In this document: one piece after another, positions 1 through 7,088 of the stretch
Layout: each line of letters begins with the position of its first letter
Numbering within the stretch: position 1 is the stretch's first letter
NCBI GenBank assembly: GCA_029932545.1
Contig: JAOZPW010000097.1
Coordinates: 1-12,303 of the forward strand
Source of the DNA: Thermoanaerobaculales bacterium
Lineage (GTDB): Bacteria > Acidobacteriota > Thermoanaerobaculia > Thermoanaerobaculales > Sulfomarinibacteraceae
DNA length: 12,303 nucleotides
Reading direction: 5' to 3'
Translations under genes and position numbers: made by a program
The notes under the pieces: generated by a model
Seen by the model: the letters and a program-made list of their open reading frames with translations, nothing else
Told to the model about the DNA's origin: nothing
The model's database searches: none

Positions 1-191
1 CGCCCTTGAGGGAAATGACCTCGGCGGCCTACGGCGTCGGCCGAGACTCGATTGCTGACGACACCGCCGTGGGTTGCCCGGTGTCGCCCTTCTTCGCAAC
101 AATGGCTCAACTGGGAGGTCTGCCCGATGAAGAGAGGGCGCACCCGGCACGCCCCGTCGGAGATGAGCGCTCGTGGATTCTTGGGTGGTAG
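1..191 (+). CDS. Possible C-terminal tail of a convergent gene (uncertain)
   Basis: A frame open from the left edge runs to a TAG at 189-191, about 62 codons, with no stop inside. Its third codon positions are rich in G and C, as expected of coding DNA here, but a 190-base open frame is also common by chance at this GC content. The residues near the end read roughly VGCPVSPFFATMAQLGGLP, then a charged stretch ending in WILGW. I do not recognise a family. If real, it is the end of a plus-strand gene converging on rng. A competing open frame exists on the minus strand (239 down to the edge, about 79 codons), also unrecognised and rich in Cys and Arg. At most one of these is likely to be a gene, and possibly neither. 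Confidence 0.18.
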   Translation, partial: PLREMTSAAYGVGRDSIADDTAVGCPVSPFFATMAQLGGLPDEERAHPARPVGDERSWILGW

Positions 192-246
192 TCGGATGCA
201 CGCTCTTGAATCCCTTTCCCCAAGCGCGAAGCGCTTCATAGGATTA

Positions 247-308
247 TGGGCCGGGTTGGCCTCGGCAACGATGGCCCCGGGGTAGTGATTGAAGGCCAAA
301 ACGGCCCA
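247..308 (-). terminator. Interrupted stem-loop just downstream of rng; possible operon 3' end
   Basis: On the plus strand TGGGCCG (247-253) is the exact reverse complement of CGGCCCA (302-308), and TTGGCCT (256-262) that of AGGCCAA (293-299). The two 7-bp stems stack across a symmetric 2x2 internal loop and enclose a 30-base loop that contains the palindrome CCCCGGGG (275-282). The structure begins 27 bases after the rng stop codon in the direction of transcription. There is no U-tract behind it, so I infer a 3'-end stabilising hairpin or a Rho-assisted end rather than a classical intrinsic terminator. It could instead be a dispersed palindromic repeat. Confidence 0.35.
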
Positions 309-335
309 CAATCCTTCCGGCGCGCCCTTCAAACC

Positions 336-1823
336 TTAATCCACCTCATACTGCTCCTGATGAAACAGGGGATTCTCCCTCAAGATGACCTCGAGGCCGT
401 GGACTTCCTCAAGCTCTCGGAGCAGGTCCCGGAAGGGCCCCTGAAGGTAGTGGGATACCTCGGGGTGAACCATTAGGGAAATCTGTTCGAGTTGGTTTGT
501 CTGACTGAGGTCGAGAAGCTGCCTTCGGATCTCCAAGCAGACCGTCGGCAGGCTCTTGATGCGTCCGGTGCCATGGCAGTGAGGGCAGGGTCGGCTGAGA
601 GTCCGGTCCAGACTCGGGCGGGTTCTTTTGCGGGTCAGTTGGATCAGGCCCAACTCGGACATTGGGACGAGTTGGGTCCGCGCAGGATCCAGACGAAGCT
701 CTTCCTCAAGGCTTGAATACAAAGCTTCTCGGTGATCCTGAACTTCCATGTCGATGAAGTCGATGACGATGATGCCGCCAAGATCCCGAAGGCGGAGTTG
801 TCGTGCAATCTCACGGACGGCCTCCTGGTTAATGTGAAAGGCGGTGTCCTCGAGATCTGTCGAACCAACATATTTTCCGGTATTGACGTCGATCGCCACC
901 AGCGCTTCAGTCTGGTTGACGACCAGATTACCCCCACTTTTCAGCCAGACCTTTGGCCGAAGTGCCTTTTCCAGCTCACGGTCGATGCCGTGGGCAATCA
1001 TCAGATCACGGGAATGGCGGAAAAGTTTGACTTTGGGAATCAGGACAGGATCTGAGCGTTCAAGGAAGGTCAAGACCTCCTGGAAAGCCTCCTCGTCATC
1101 GATCCAGCATTCATCGATTGTCCGCGCAAACATATCGCGAACAGTTCTTAGAATGGGACTCAACTCTTGATGGATCAGGCCGGGGGCAGGTATCTTTTCT
1201 GCGGTGTTCTGCACCCGCCGCCAGAGGGCCGGCAGGGCCCGTCCATCAGCTTTCAGGTCTTCGGCTTTTTGGTTCTCACCGGCGGTTCGCACGATCCACC
1301 CACCAGGTTGGTCGAACGTGCCGATGATCTCCCTCAGTCGTTCCCGTTCCTCTTCATCCGCAATGCGGCGTGATACCCCGAGTTGATTGGTTGTCGGCAA
1401 GTACACCAGAAACCTCCCCGGGAGGGAGATATAGGTCGTCAGTCGTGCGCCTTTGGAGCCCAGGGGATCCTTGACGATTTGGACAAGCACTTCTTGTCCC
1501 GGCTGAAGCAAATCATCGATCGTCGATGAGCCGAGGTTCAGTAGATCATTTTCGCCTTCGGGGGGAGAAAAGATCTCACTGAATTCATCGAGAATGCCTC
1601 CTGCCTCACGAACATAGAGAAAAGCGTCGCGGTTGAGACCAACGTCGACGAAGGCTGCCTGCATACCCGGCAGGACGCTGGTGACACGACCTTTATAGAG
1701 GTTTCCCACGACCGAAGACATCCGTAGCCTTTCGGTGCGATAGGCCACCAACCGGCCATCTTCACGCTGGGCCACCCGTGTTTCGACTGGGTTGACGGAG
1801 AGGTAGAGAATAGAACGCATCAT
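336..1823 (-). CDS. rng: Ribonuclease G (RNase E/G family endoribonuclease)
   Basis: This is a 495-residue endoribonuclease that cuts single-stranded RNA near 5'-monophosphate ends; in E. coli RNase G matures the 16S rRNA 5' end and degrades some mRNAs. Visible order: an S1 RNA-binding domain (about 40-130, with GNLYKGRV), an RNase H-like/5'-sensor core, the catalytic block VAIDVNTGKYVG (Asp312) and IDFIDM (Asp355, presumed second Mg ligand), then CPHCHGTG (Cys413, Cys416), the zinc-link used for dimerisation. The length matches E. coli RNase G (489), and the long disordered tail of RNase E is absent. The start is the first of two adjacent ATGs at 1823; its ATGA overlaps the rodA stop. No strong Shine-Dalgarno is visible, so translation is probably coupled to rodA. 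The frame stays open upstream, but that part is antisense-like rodA sequence. Last gene of the operon. Linkage of rng (cafA) to mreBCD is known in E. coli. Confidence 0.96.
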   Translation of the reverse strand: MMRSILYLSVNPVETRVAQREDGRLVAYRTERLRMSSVVGNLYKGRVTSVLPGMQAAFVDVGLNRDAFLYVREAGGILDEFSEIFSPPEGENDLLNLGSSTIDDLLQPGQEVLVQIVKDPLGSKGARLTTYISLPGRFLVYLPTTNQLGVSRRIADEEERERLREIIGTFDQPGGWIVRTAGENQKAEDLKADGRALPALWRRVQNTAEKIPAPGLIHQELSPILRTVRDMFARTIDECWIDDEEAFQEVLTFLERSDPVLIPKVKLFRHSRDLMIAHGIDRELEKALRPKVWLKSGGNLVVNQTEALVAIDVNTGKYVGSTDLEDTAFHINQEAVREIARQLRLRDLGGIIVIDFIDMEVQDHREALYSSLEEELRLDPARTQLVPMSELGLIQLTRKRTRPSLDRTLSRPCPHCHGTGRIKSLPTVCLEIRRQLLDLSQTNQLEQISLMVHPEVSHYLQGPFRDLLRELEEVHGLEVILRENPLFHQEQYEVD

Positions 1824-2896
1824 TGATTCACAAAACGGTGGCGCCAAATCGATTGCACAATACCCAGTGTCGCACAGGTTGAGATGACGGACGAGCCCCC
1901 GTACGAGAAGAGGGGCAGGGTAATGCCGGCCGTCGGAAGCCAGCCCAGAACCATACCGAGATTGACGATGATCTGAAAGGCAAGCCAAGCGAAAACGATG
2001 GTAGCAAAACCGAGATCAAAGCGCTGTCCGGTCCTTTCCGTCAGCACACCGAGCCTGAGGAGAATGACGCTGAAGGCGACAAGAAGGGCGGAAGCACCGA
2101 TAAACCCGGTGGCTTCGGCCCAGGAGGCAAACGCAAAATCTGTATGTTGGGCTGGGAGAAAACGAAGTACCGACTGGGATCCGCGGCCGATACCTTCGCC
2201 GCTCAGGCCGCCTGAACCAACTGCGATTCGGCTCTGTCGAACCTGGTACCCCGCACCGTAGGGGTCTCGATCAGCGTCGAGGACCGTCAGTACCCGTTCC
2301 TTTTGGTAAGGTTTGAGTACGGTCGCCCACGCAACCCCGGCGGTGATTACGCCCAATAATCCCAATACGACCCATACTCGAGGCCTTAAGCCTCCCAGCC
2401 ACCAGCCGATCAACAGGACCGGACCGTAAGTCAAGGCTACCCCGAGATCAGGCTCCAAAAGTATCAGGCCGACCGGGATGGCGACAATGGTACTGACGAC
2501 CAAAAATCCCCCGAGGTGCAATTGGCCATCCTCTCGTTTCCCCAAAAAGGCGGCAACCATCAGCATGGTTCCGAGGCGTGCAAATTCTGACGGCTGAATA
2601 CTGATTGGTCCGAGCACGAACCAGCCGCGTGTTCCGCCTCTGACCTGACCGAAGACCAGGACGGCGACCAGGGCGATCAAGCATAGCGCGTAGATTTTTG
2701 GGGCTGCCTTTTCCCAATACGTTGCACGGATGAAGGAACAGGCCCACAGCAGGGACAGGCCGATAACACACCAGACCACCTGGCGCATCAAGAGTCCTGA
2801 CCCAACCGCCGCCGATACGCCGTAAAGGTTGACCATTGATGCTGCCAGAACGCTAACGACGGCCAACATCAAGATCGTGTCGATCCGGTGCTGCAT
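1820..2896 (-). CDS. rodA: RodA, SEDS-family peptidoglycan glycosyltransferase of the elongasome
   Basis: A 358-residue polytopic inner-membrane protein with about ten hydrophobic segments. SEDS proteins polymerise lipid II into glycan strands; RodA pairs with PBP2 in side-wall synthesis. SEDS signatures are present: QPSEFARLG (101-109), EPDLGVAL (148-155), the extracellular region KPYQKERVLTVLDADRDPYG (195-214), a GxGxGxGxGSQ-like stretch (227-241), LPAQHTDFAFA (247-257), where Asp253 aligns with the essential Asp262 of E. coli RodA, and PTAGITLPLFSYGGSS (321-336). FtsW is the main alternative, but direct coupling to mrdA and mre genes makes RodA far more likely. It starts at ATG 2896, only 6 bases after the mrdA stop, with GAAGG-type Shine-Dalgarno bases over that junction. 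Its TGA overlaps the rng ATG by 4 bases. Confidence 0.97.
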   Translation of the reverse strand: MQHRIDTILMLAVVSVLAASMVNLYGVSAAVGSGLLMRQVVWCVIGLSLLWACSFIRATYWEKAAPKIYALCLIALVAVLVFGQVRGGTRGWFVLGPISIQPSEFARLGTMLMVAAFLGKREDGQLHLGGFLVVSTIVAIPVGLILLEPDLGVALTYGPVLLIGWWLGGLRPRVWVVLGLLGVITAGVAWATVLKPYQKERVLTVLDADRDPYGAGYQVRQSRIAVGSGGLSGEGIGRGSQSVLRFLPAQHTDFAFASWAEATGFIGASALLVAFSVILLRLGVLTERTGQRFDLGFATIVFAWLAFQIIVNLGMVLGWLPTAGITLPLFSYGGSSVISTCATLGIVQSIWRHRFVNQ

Positions 2897-2902
2897 TGCC
2901 TT

Positions 2903-4681
2903 CTACTTCCCTTCTCCGAGATTGGGGCCGGATCGGAGGGCGGCTCGAAAGACAACCGCTGCAGCCGGTGCAGCAACCGATCCTCCTCCGCCGCCATGTT
3001 CGACCAGGACAGCCACAGCAACCTCCGGATCATCGACCGGCCCCCATCCGATGAACCAGGCGTGGTGCTGGAGGTGATGCGCGCGTTCGGTGTTTGAGCC
3101 CTCGCTGGGAAGACGGGCGACCTGGGCCGTGCCGGTCTTTCCTGCGACGGAAAGCCCCCGGAGGCTTCGTGCGGTTCCTTCCGACCCGACAACGACGCGC
3201 TTGAGGCCCGCGATCACCACCTCGAGACTGGAAGGATCAAGAGGAACAAACTCCCGCTCAAGCGGTGTCGCAGGAGGGATTAGATAGGGTTGTACCAGAT
3301 AGCCGCCGTTAGCCAACAGAGCAAAGGCCCGTGCCATTTGGATTGCGGTGACCAATACCGGCCCCTGGCCGATAGAAACCGAGACGCTTTCGCCTGCATA
3401 CCAGGGTGTCCCCCGAACCCGACGGCTCCACTCTGGAGTTCCGATCAGGCCGGAGGCCTCGTGGGCGGGGCCTAGACCCGTGGGACGGCCGAAACCAAAA
3501 CGTTCGAGCCATGGAGCCATTCGTTCGATACCCAGTTTCTGACCAAGAAGGTAGAAATAGACGTCACAGGAAACTTCGAGGGCGCGTTTCATGTCGACCC
3601 TCCCGTGTCCTCCCCGGCGCCAACAGCGAAAGGTATGACCGTAGAGTGTGACCGAACCTCGACAGTAGACCGACCACTGAGGGTTGACCAGGTCTTCTTG
3701 AAGACCAGCGAGAGCCAGAAAGGGCTTGATCGTTGAACCCGGAGGGTAGGTCCCCTGTAAACACCGGTTCTGAAGGGGGTGTTGGGGGTCGTCTGAGATT
3801 TTGGACCACTCCTTGGGACTGAGGGGGGAACTGAAGAGATTGGGATCGAAACTCGGCGATGAATAGAGTGCCCGGACGGCCCCCGTGTGGATATCAAGGA
3901 CGACAACGGCCCCGGCGTTTTTTCCCAGTGCCTCGACCGCAGCCTGCTGGATTCGAGTGTCGATTGTCACGGCCAGGTCGTCGCCGGGGATGGACTGCTC
4001 CTCCTCGACCATTCCCAACTGGCGCCCAACCGCAGAGACGACGACGCGGCGTTCCCCGTTCTTGCCCCGAATAAACTCCTCACCGAGTCTTTCGATTCCG
4101 GTAGCTCCAATCAACTGGTCGGGCTGAGAGTTGTCATACCTTTCCACCTCGCCCTCAGTCAGCCTTCTGAGGTAGCCGACAACATGAGCAGTGCCGGCCG
4201 ACTGAGGGTAGGATCGCCGGTATCCGTTGACCACCGAGAGTTCCGGGAAGTCACTTTGGTGAGCACGAACGCGAGCGACGTGCTCCCAACTGATGTTTTC
4301 TGCGACTACGAGGGGGGCCATCGTCCCGATCCGTCGCTCTGAAAACTTCTGACGGAGGTCTCCGCCTTCGATGATGCCCTGGCCGGTCAGGAAGGCGATG
4401 GTGTGCTCCAGTTCTTCGGCTTCATCGGGGAAAACCAGAAGCTGCCACGCAGGGACATTGTCCGCCAACACCACCCCCTGTCGATCGAAAATCCTTCCAC
4501 GAGGCGCAGGAACTGGAATCTTCCTCAGTCGGTTGTTTGTGGCCATGCGGGACCAGGTTTGTCCCTGAATGATCTGGAGATGGAAAAGCTTGAAATGGAG
4601 GAGTCCGATAACACCGAGAACGAGGACAAGAACCATACGAGACCGCTGGCGAAAGAGAATGGGATCAGTATGAATCCTCAT
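2903..4681 (-). CDS. mrdA: Penicillin-binding protein 2, elongasome transpeptidase
   Basis: A 592-residue class B PBP that cross-links new peptidoglycan during elongation in partnership with RodA. It has a short cytoplasmic N-terminus, one membrane anchor (about 16-37), the class B N-terminal module with PAPRGRIFDRQG (59-69), and the transpeptidase domain. The active-site motifs are all present: STIK (Ser316 nucleophile, Lys319), SCD (371-373, the SxN position, as usual in PBP2) and KTGTAQ (515-520). C340, C353 and H359 in the CRG...FRCW..GGHG stretch may form a metal site. A glycine run (563-567) lies near the C-terminus in EHGGGGGSVAAP, typical of PBP2. The start is ATG 4681, giving the expected short N-terminus; a longer open frame up to 4891 lies over mreD and is rejected. 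Its ATG overlaps the mreD TGA by 4 bases and no good Shine-Dalgarno is seen, so coupling is inferred. Confidence 0.97.
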   Translation of the reverse strand: MRIHTDPILFRQRSRMVLVLVLGVIGLLHFKLFHLQIIQGQTWSRMATNNRLRKIPVPAPRGRIFDRQGVVLADNVPAWQLLVFPDEAEELEHTIAFLTGQGIIEGGDLRQKFSERRIGTMAPLVVAENISWEHVARVRAHQSDFPELSVVNGYRRSYPQSAGTAHVVGYLRRLTEGEVERYDNSQPDQLIGATGIERLGEEFIRGKNGERRVVVSAVGRQLGMVEEEQSIPGDDLAVTIDTRIQQAAVEALGKNAGAVVVLDIHTGAVRALYSSPSFDPNLFSSPLSPKEWSKISDDPQHPLQNRCLQGTYPPGSTIKPFLALAGLQEDLVNPQWSVYCRGSVTLYGHTFRCWRRGGHGRVDMKRALEVSCDVYFYLLGQKLGIERMAPWLERFGFGRPTGLGPAHEASGLIGTPEWSRRVRGTPWYAGESVSVSIGQGPVLVTAIQMARAFALLANGGYLVQPYLIPPATPLEREFVPLDPSSLEVVIAGLKRVVVGSEGTARSLRGLSVAGKTGTAQVARLPSEGSNTERAHHLQHHAWFIGWGPVDDPEVAVAVLVEHGGGGGSVAAPAAAVVFRAALRSGPNLGEGK

Positions 4682-5187
4682 AACCGAAGCCGGCGGGCTT
4701 GCCGTTGGCGCCATCGTGCGGGGAGGTCCAGGACCATCACAGTATGGACTGCAGCGCACCAGACTCCGGTCAGGAGAGCAGATATGCCAATCCAGGACCA
4801 GGTCGGAGTTCCGGGAAGATCCAGCGGCAAAAAGCAGATGGATCGAATGAGCCAGAAGACGACAGCACCTCCGGCACCGGCCGCAAACCAAGCGCAGGTC
4901 CTTCGCTCAGCGGCGATGGAGGTTCCGGTCCAGATCATGAGGGCCGCGGCGCTCCAGGCGATTGCGCCGATGCCGACGATCGGTTCAAAGAAAAGATCCC
5001 AACCGAGGCCGATCGGGAAAGACAGCCAGTACCATCGACGGTCGAAACCCAAAAGGGGTGGCCCGATAATCCAGGGCATCGGAAGCAGGAACGCTGTCGC
5101 CAAAGGCAGAATCCGGGGATGGCCCAGGAGACGCTGTACGATCAAAGTGACTGCAACAAGGGCAAAAACCTTGAGACCTTTTTTCAT
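4678..5187 (-). CDS. mreD: Rod shape-determining protein MreD
   Basis: A 169-residue hydrophobic protein with about five or six membrane segments and a basic C-terminal tail (RWRQRQARRLRL). MreD is an inner-membrane partner of MreC and is thought to set elongasome activity with it. The family hallmark is the FPIGLGWDLFFEPIVGIGA stretch (about 57-75), matching the GLxxDxxxxxxxG pattern; MreD is otherwise poorly conserved, so the call rests on this motif plus its place between mreC and mrdA. It starts at ATG 5187 behind AGGA with a 6-base spacer (CAGGAAGATTCATG), and this ATG overlaps the mreC TGA by 4 bases. Its own TGA overlaps the mrdA ATG in the same way. Length is normal for the family (E. 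coli 162). Confidence 0.92.
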   Translation of the reverse strand: MKKGLKVFALVAVTLIVQRLLGHPRILPLATAFLLPMPWIIGPPLLGFDRRWYWLSFPIGLGWDLFFEPIVGIGAIAWSAAALMIWTGTSIAAERRTCAWFAAGAGGAVVFWLIRSICFLPLDLPGTPTWSWIGISALLTGVWCAAVHTVMVLDLPARWRQRQARRLRL

Positions 5188-6011
5188 GAATCTTCCTGTG
5201 CAATGCCCTCTGTTGGGTTGTGGTCATGGAGCAGCCACACGGACTGAACCGTGGTCGGGTCGGCTACAGGATGCGCGGTGATCTCCAGGAAGGGTCCGTC
5301 GCTTTCACGAATTGAGGTTATTGTTGCCACGGGAAAGCCGGGGAGGTAAATTCCGTCAGCGCCACTGGTCACCAACTCTTGGCCGACGGTTAAGGAGGCA
5401 CGATGGGATACGAACCGGATCTCGAGAGTGGGGCCTCCCGTTCCTTCGGCCAATCCGTGGGTTAATCCGTCTGATGTGGTGACGGCTATGGCTGCTGCTG
5501 CGTGGGTCAGACTCTCGATCCAGCAATCTTGGTTCTCAATGCGGATGACCCGGCCAACGACGCCCCCTCCACCAAGGACCGGGGTGTCGCGGTCAATCGT
5601 TGGCGCACCCGGCCCCAAAGAGACCAGGAGGAGTCCCCGCCCCACGTCTCGATATAGGCACCTGGCGGGGGTGCCGGAGAACAGAGGGAGATCTCGAAGG
5701 TTCTCGGCCGCCTGAAGGGTGGCTTGGAGGTCGGTTAGGAGGGTTGCGTTTCGGTTCTTGAGGGTTTCCATCTCGTTCGTCAGGCGCTGGTTTTCCCAAG
5801 CCAGAGCCCGAGAACTTCTGAATCCCGCAACGAAATTGTTCATTGAGTGAGTCATGCCCTCGACCGCGGTTATCGGTGGAGTAATCAGTGCCCGTACCCA
5901 TGATGACAAGATGGTTCCACCCGAAGGCCCTCCCCGGACCTGAGCGGCAGCAATAATTTCAAAGAAAGCCCATAACACCAACGTACGAAAAAGAAGCGTA
6001 CGGCGCGTCAT
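5184..6011 (-). CDS. mreC: Rod shape-determining protein MreC
   Basis: A 275-residue periplasmic scaffold protein anchored in the inner membrane. It binds PBP2 and MreD and links them to MreB filaments. The sequence has a short basic N-terminus, one membrane segment (about 7-23), an amphipathic coiled-coil region (about 65-105, with ENQRLTNEMETLKNRN) and the two-barrel C-terminal domain (about 115-262) with typical segments such as SLGPGAPTIDRDTPVLGG, GVVGRVIRI, LVTSGADGIYLPGFPVATI. The length is somewhat below E. coli MreC (367) because the C-terminal tail is short, but it is usual for many phyla. The start ATG 6011 lies 51 bases after mreB, and a small palindrome (6038-6050) sits in that gap. 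Only a distant GGGGG-type ribosome site is visible, so the start could be slightly different. Confidence 0.94.
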   Translation of the reverse strand: MTRRTLLFRTLVLWAFFEIIAAAQVRGGPSGGTILSSWVRALITPPITAVEGMTHSMNNFVAGFRSSRALAWENQRLTNEMETLKNRNATLLTDLQATLQAAENLRDLPLFSGTPARCLYRDVGRGLLLVSLGPGAPTIDRDTPVLGGGGVVGRVIRIENQDCWIESLTHAAAAIAVTTSDGLTHGLAEGTGGPTLEIRFVSHRASLTVGQELVTSGADGIYLPGFPVATITSIRESDGPFLEITAHPVADPTTVQSVWLLHDHNPTEGIAQEDS

Positions 6012-6037
6012 GGTTCACTCGTCACACAACCCCCTTG

Positions 6038-6050
6038 GAGGCCCGGCCTC
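6038..6050 (-). promoter_or_regulatory. Small palindrome in the mreB-mreC gap
   Basis: GAGGCCCGGCCTC on the plus strand folds as GAGGC/GCCTC around a 3-base loop (six pairs around one base if read as a palindrome). It lies 12 bases after the mreB stop and 27 bases before the mreC start. No U-run follows. It may protect the mreB message or lower expression of the downstream genes, giving more MreB than MreC/MreD, but that is inference. The remainder of this 51-base gap shows nothing else clear. Confidence 0.25.
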
Positions 6051-6062
6051 TCGTCCCTACGG

Positions 6063-7088
6063 TCAATCGATTGCGATCTTTCGAAGGAGATCAATATTTG
6101 TCAACATCATGCCGGTACCCCGAACCACTGCTGAGCTGGGTTCCTCACAGTGGCTGACAGGAAGTCCCGTCTCTTCCCGAAGGCGTTTATCGAGGTTCTT
6201 CAGGAGCGATCCGCCGCCGGCCAGAATAATACCCTTGTCCATGATGTCTGCCGAAAGTTCTGGAGGCGTTTTCTCCAGAGCGCTTCTGATGGCATCGACA
6301 ATGGTGCTTACGGTTTCCGCCAAGGCTTCTCGGATCTCCTCGTCAGAAACCGTCAGGCTTTTGGGAACGCCCTCGACCAGGTCTCTTCCCGTGACCTCCA
6401 TGGTCAACGGTTCGTCGAGGGCATAGGCGGATCCGATTTCCATCTTGATCTGTTCCGCCGTTCGCTCCCCGACTAGGAGGTTGTACTTTTTCTTCAGGTA
6501 CAAAATGATTGCCTCGTCCATTTCGTTGCCGGCAACACGAACTGAGCGGGCATGAACGACGCCGGCGAATGAAATGACGGCAACATCCGATGTGCCGCCT
6601 CCGATATCGAGGATCATATTGCCTGAAGGCTCGGTAATTGGCAGGCCTGCACCGATAGCGGCGGCCATCGCCTGTTCAATCAAGAAGACCTCACTGGCTC
6701 CAGCCTTGAGGGCGGTATCCTTGACTGCCCTCTTCTCGACCTGCGTGATCTCCGACGGCACGGAGATGACGATCCTCGGTCTGACGAGGAACGAGCGACC
6801 GTTGGCTTGTCGAATGAAGTGTTCCAACATCCGTTCGGTGACGTCAAAATCGGCGATGACCCCGTCCTTCATTGGACGAATGGCCTGAATGTTCCCTGGG
6901 GTCTTGCCCAACATGTCCTTGGCCTTGGCACCAACGGCCTCGACTCTATTGGTCACTCTGTTGACGGCGACAATCGAAGGCTCGCAAACGGATATTCCGC
7001 GGCCGCGAACAAACACCAAGGTGTTTGCTGTGCCCAGGTCAATCGCCAGGTCGGATGAAAACAGCCCGAGTAGGCGGGAAAATACCAT
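6063..7088 (-). CDS. mreB: Rod shape-determining protein MreB (bacterial actin)
   Basis: A 341-residue actin-like ATPase that forms membrane-bound filaments orienting side-wall synthesis. Actin-fold motifs are all present: phosphate-1 IDLGTANT (16-23), the FLIEQAMAAAIGAGLP block (135-150) with the likely catalytic Glu138, phosphate-2 DIGGGTSD (161-168), connect-2 region KTPPELSADIMDKG, and adenosine motif LAGGGSLLKNLD (289-300). The N-terminus VFSRLLGLFSSD forms a short amphipathic segment, as in MreBs that bind membrane directly. The length matches the family (E. coli 347). It starts at ATG 7088, directly after the stop of the fecR-like gene, with GGAGG at 7097-7101 and an 8-base spacer. This indicates coupled translation from one transcript. 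Confidence 0.98.
   Translation of the reverse strand: MVFSRLLGLFSSDLAIDLGTANTLVFVRGRGISVCEPSIVAVNRVTNRVEAVGAKAKDMLGKTPGNIQAIRPMKDGVIADFDVTERMLEHFIRQANGRSFLVRPRIVISVPSEITQVEKRAVKDTALKAGASEVFLIEQAMAAAIGAGLPITEPSGNMILDIGGGTSDVAVISFAGVVHARSVRVAGNEMDEAIILYLKKKYNLLVGERTAEQIKMEIGSAYALDEPLTMEVTGRDLVEGVPKSLTVSDEEIREALAETVSTIVDAIRSALEKTPPELSADIMDKGIILAGGGSLLKNLDKRLREETGLPVSHCEEPSSAVVRGTGMMLTNIDLLRKIAID

Larger units (their letters stand above)
1..335. other. Intergenic region downstream of rng with several inverted repeats
   Basis: No gene can be called with confidence here. The stretch holds a perfect 8-base inverted repeat (CGACACCG 59-66 with CGGTGTCG 79-86), GGGCG/CGCCC at 136-140 and 150-154, the palindrome GAGCGCTC at 165-172, AAGCGC/GCGCTT at 222-227 and 231-236, and the long interrupted stem at 247-308 listed separately. 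None is followed by a run of T on either strand, so none is a textbook intrinsic terminator. The region lies just beyond the last gene of the mre operon, where a transcript end is expected. I do not recognise a known structured RNA such as tmRNA, RNase P RNA or SRP RNA. Confidence 0.6.

Noticed and set aside
59..86. Perfect 8-bp stem as an intrinsic terminator
   Set aside because: No T-run follows on either strand, and the loop is 12 bases; it is kept only as an unexplained inverted repeat.
1824..1988. N-terminal extension of RNase G by 55 residues
   Set aside because: This stretch overlaps rodA coding sequence. The family normally starts close to the RSILYLSVNPVETRVA segment, and the ATGA junction at 1823 fits the other genes.
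4682..4891. N-terminal extension of PBP2 by 70 residues
   Set aside because: It overlaps the end of mreD, is Cys/Arg-rich and unlike any PBP2 N-terminus. The ATG at 4681 gives a normal short cytoplasmic tail before the anchor.
4403..5281. 292-codon open frame on the plus strand
   Set aside because: Antisense to mreD and the start of mrdA; its product is rich in Arg and Pro with no domain-like pattern.
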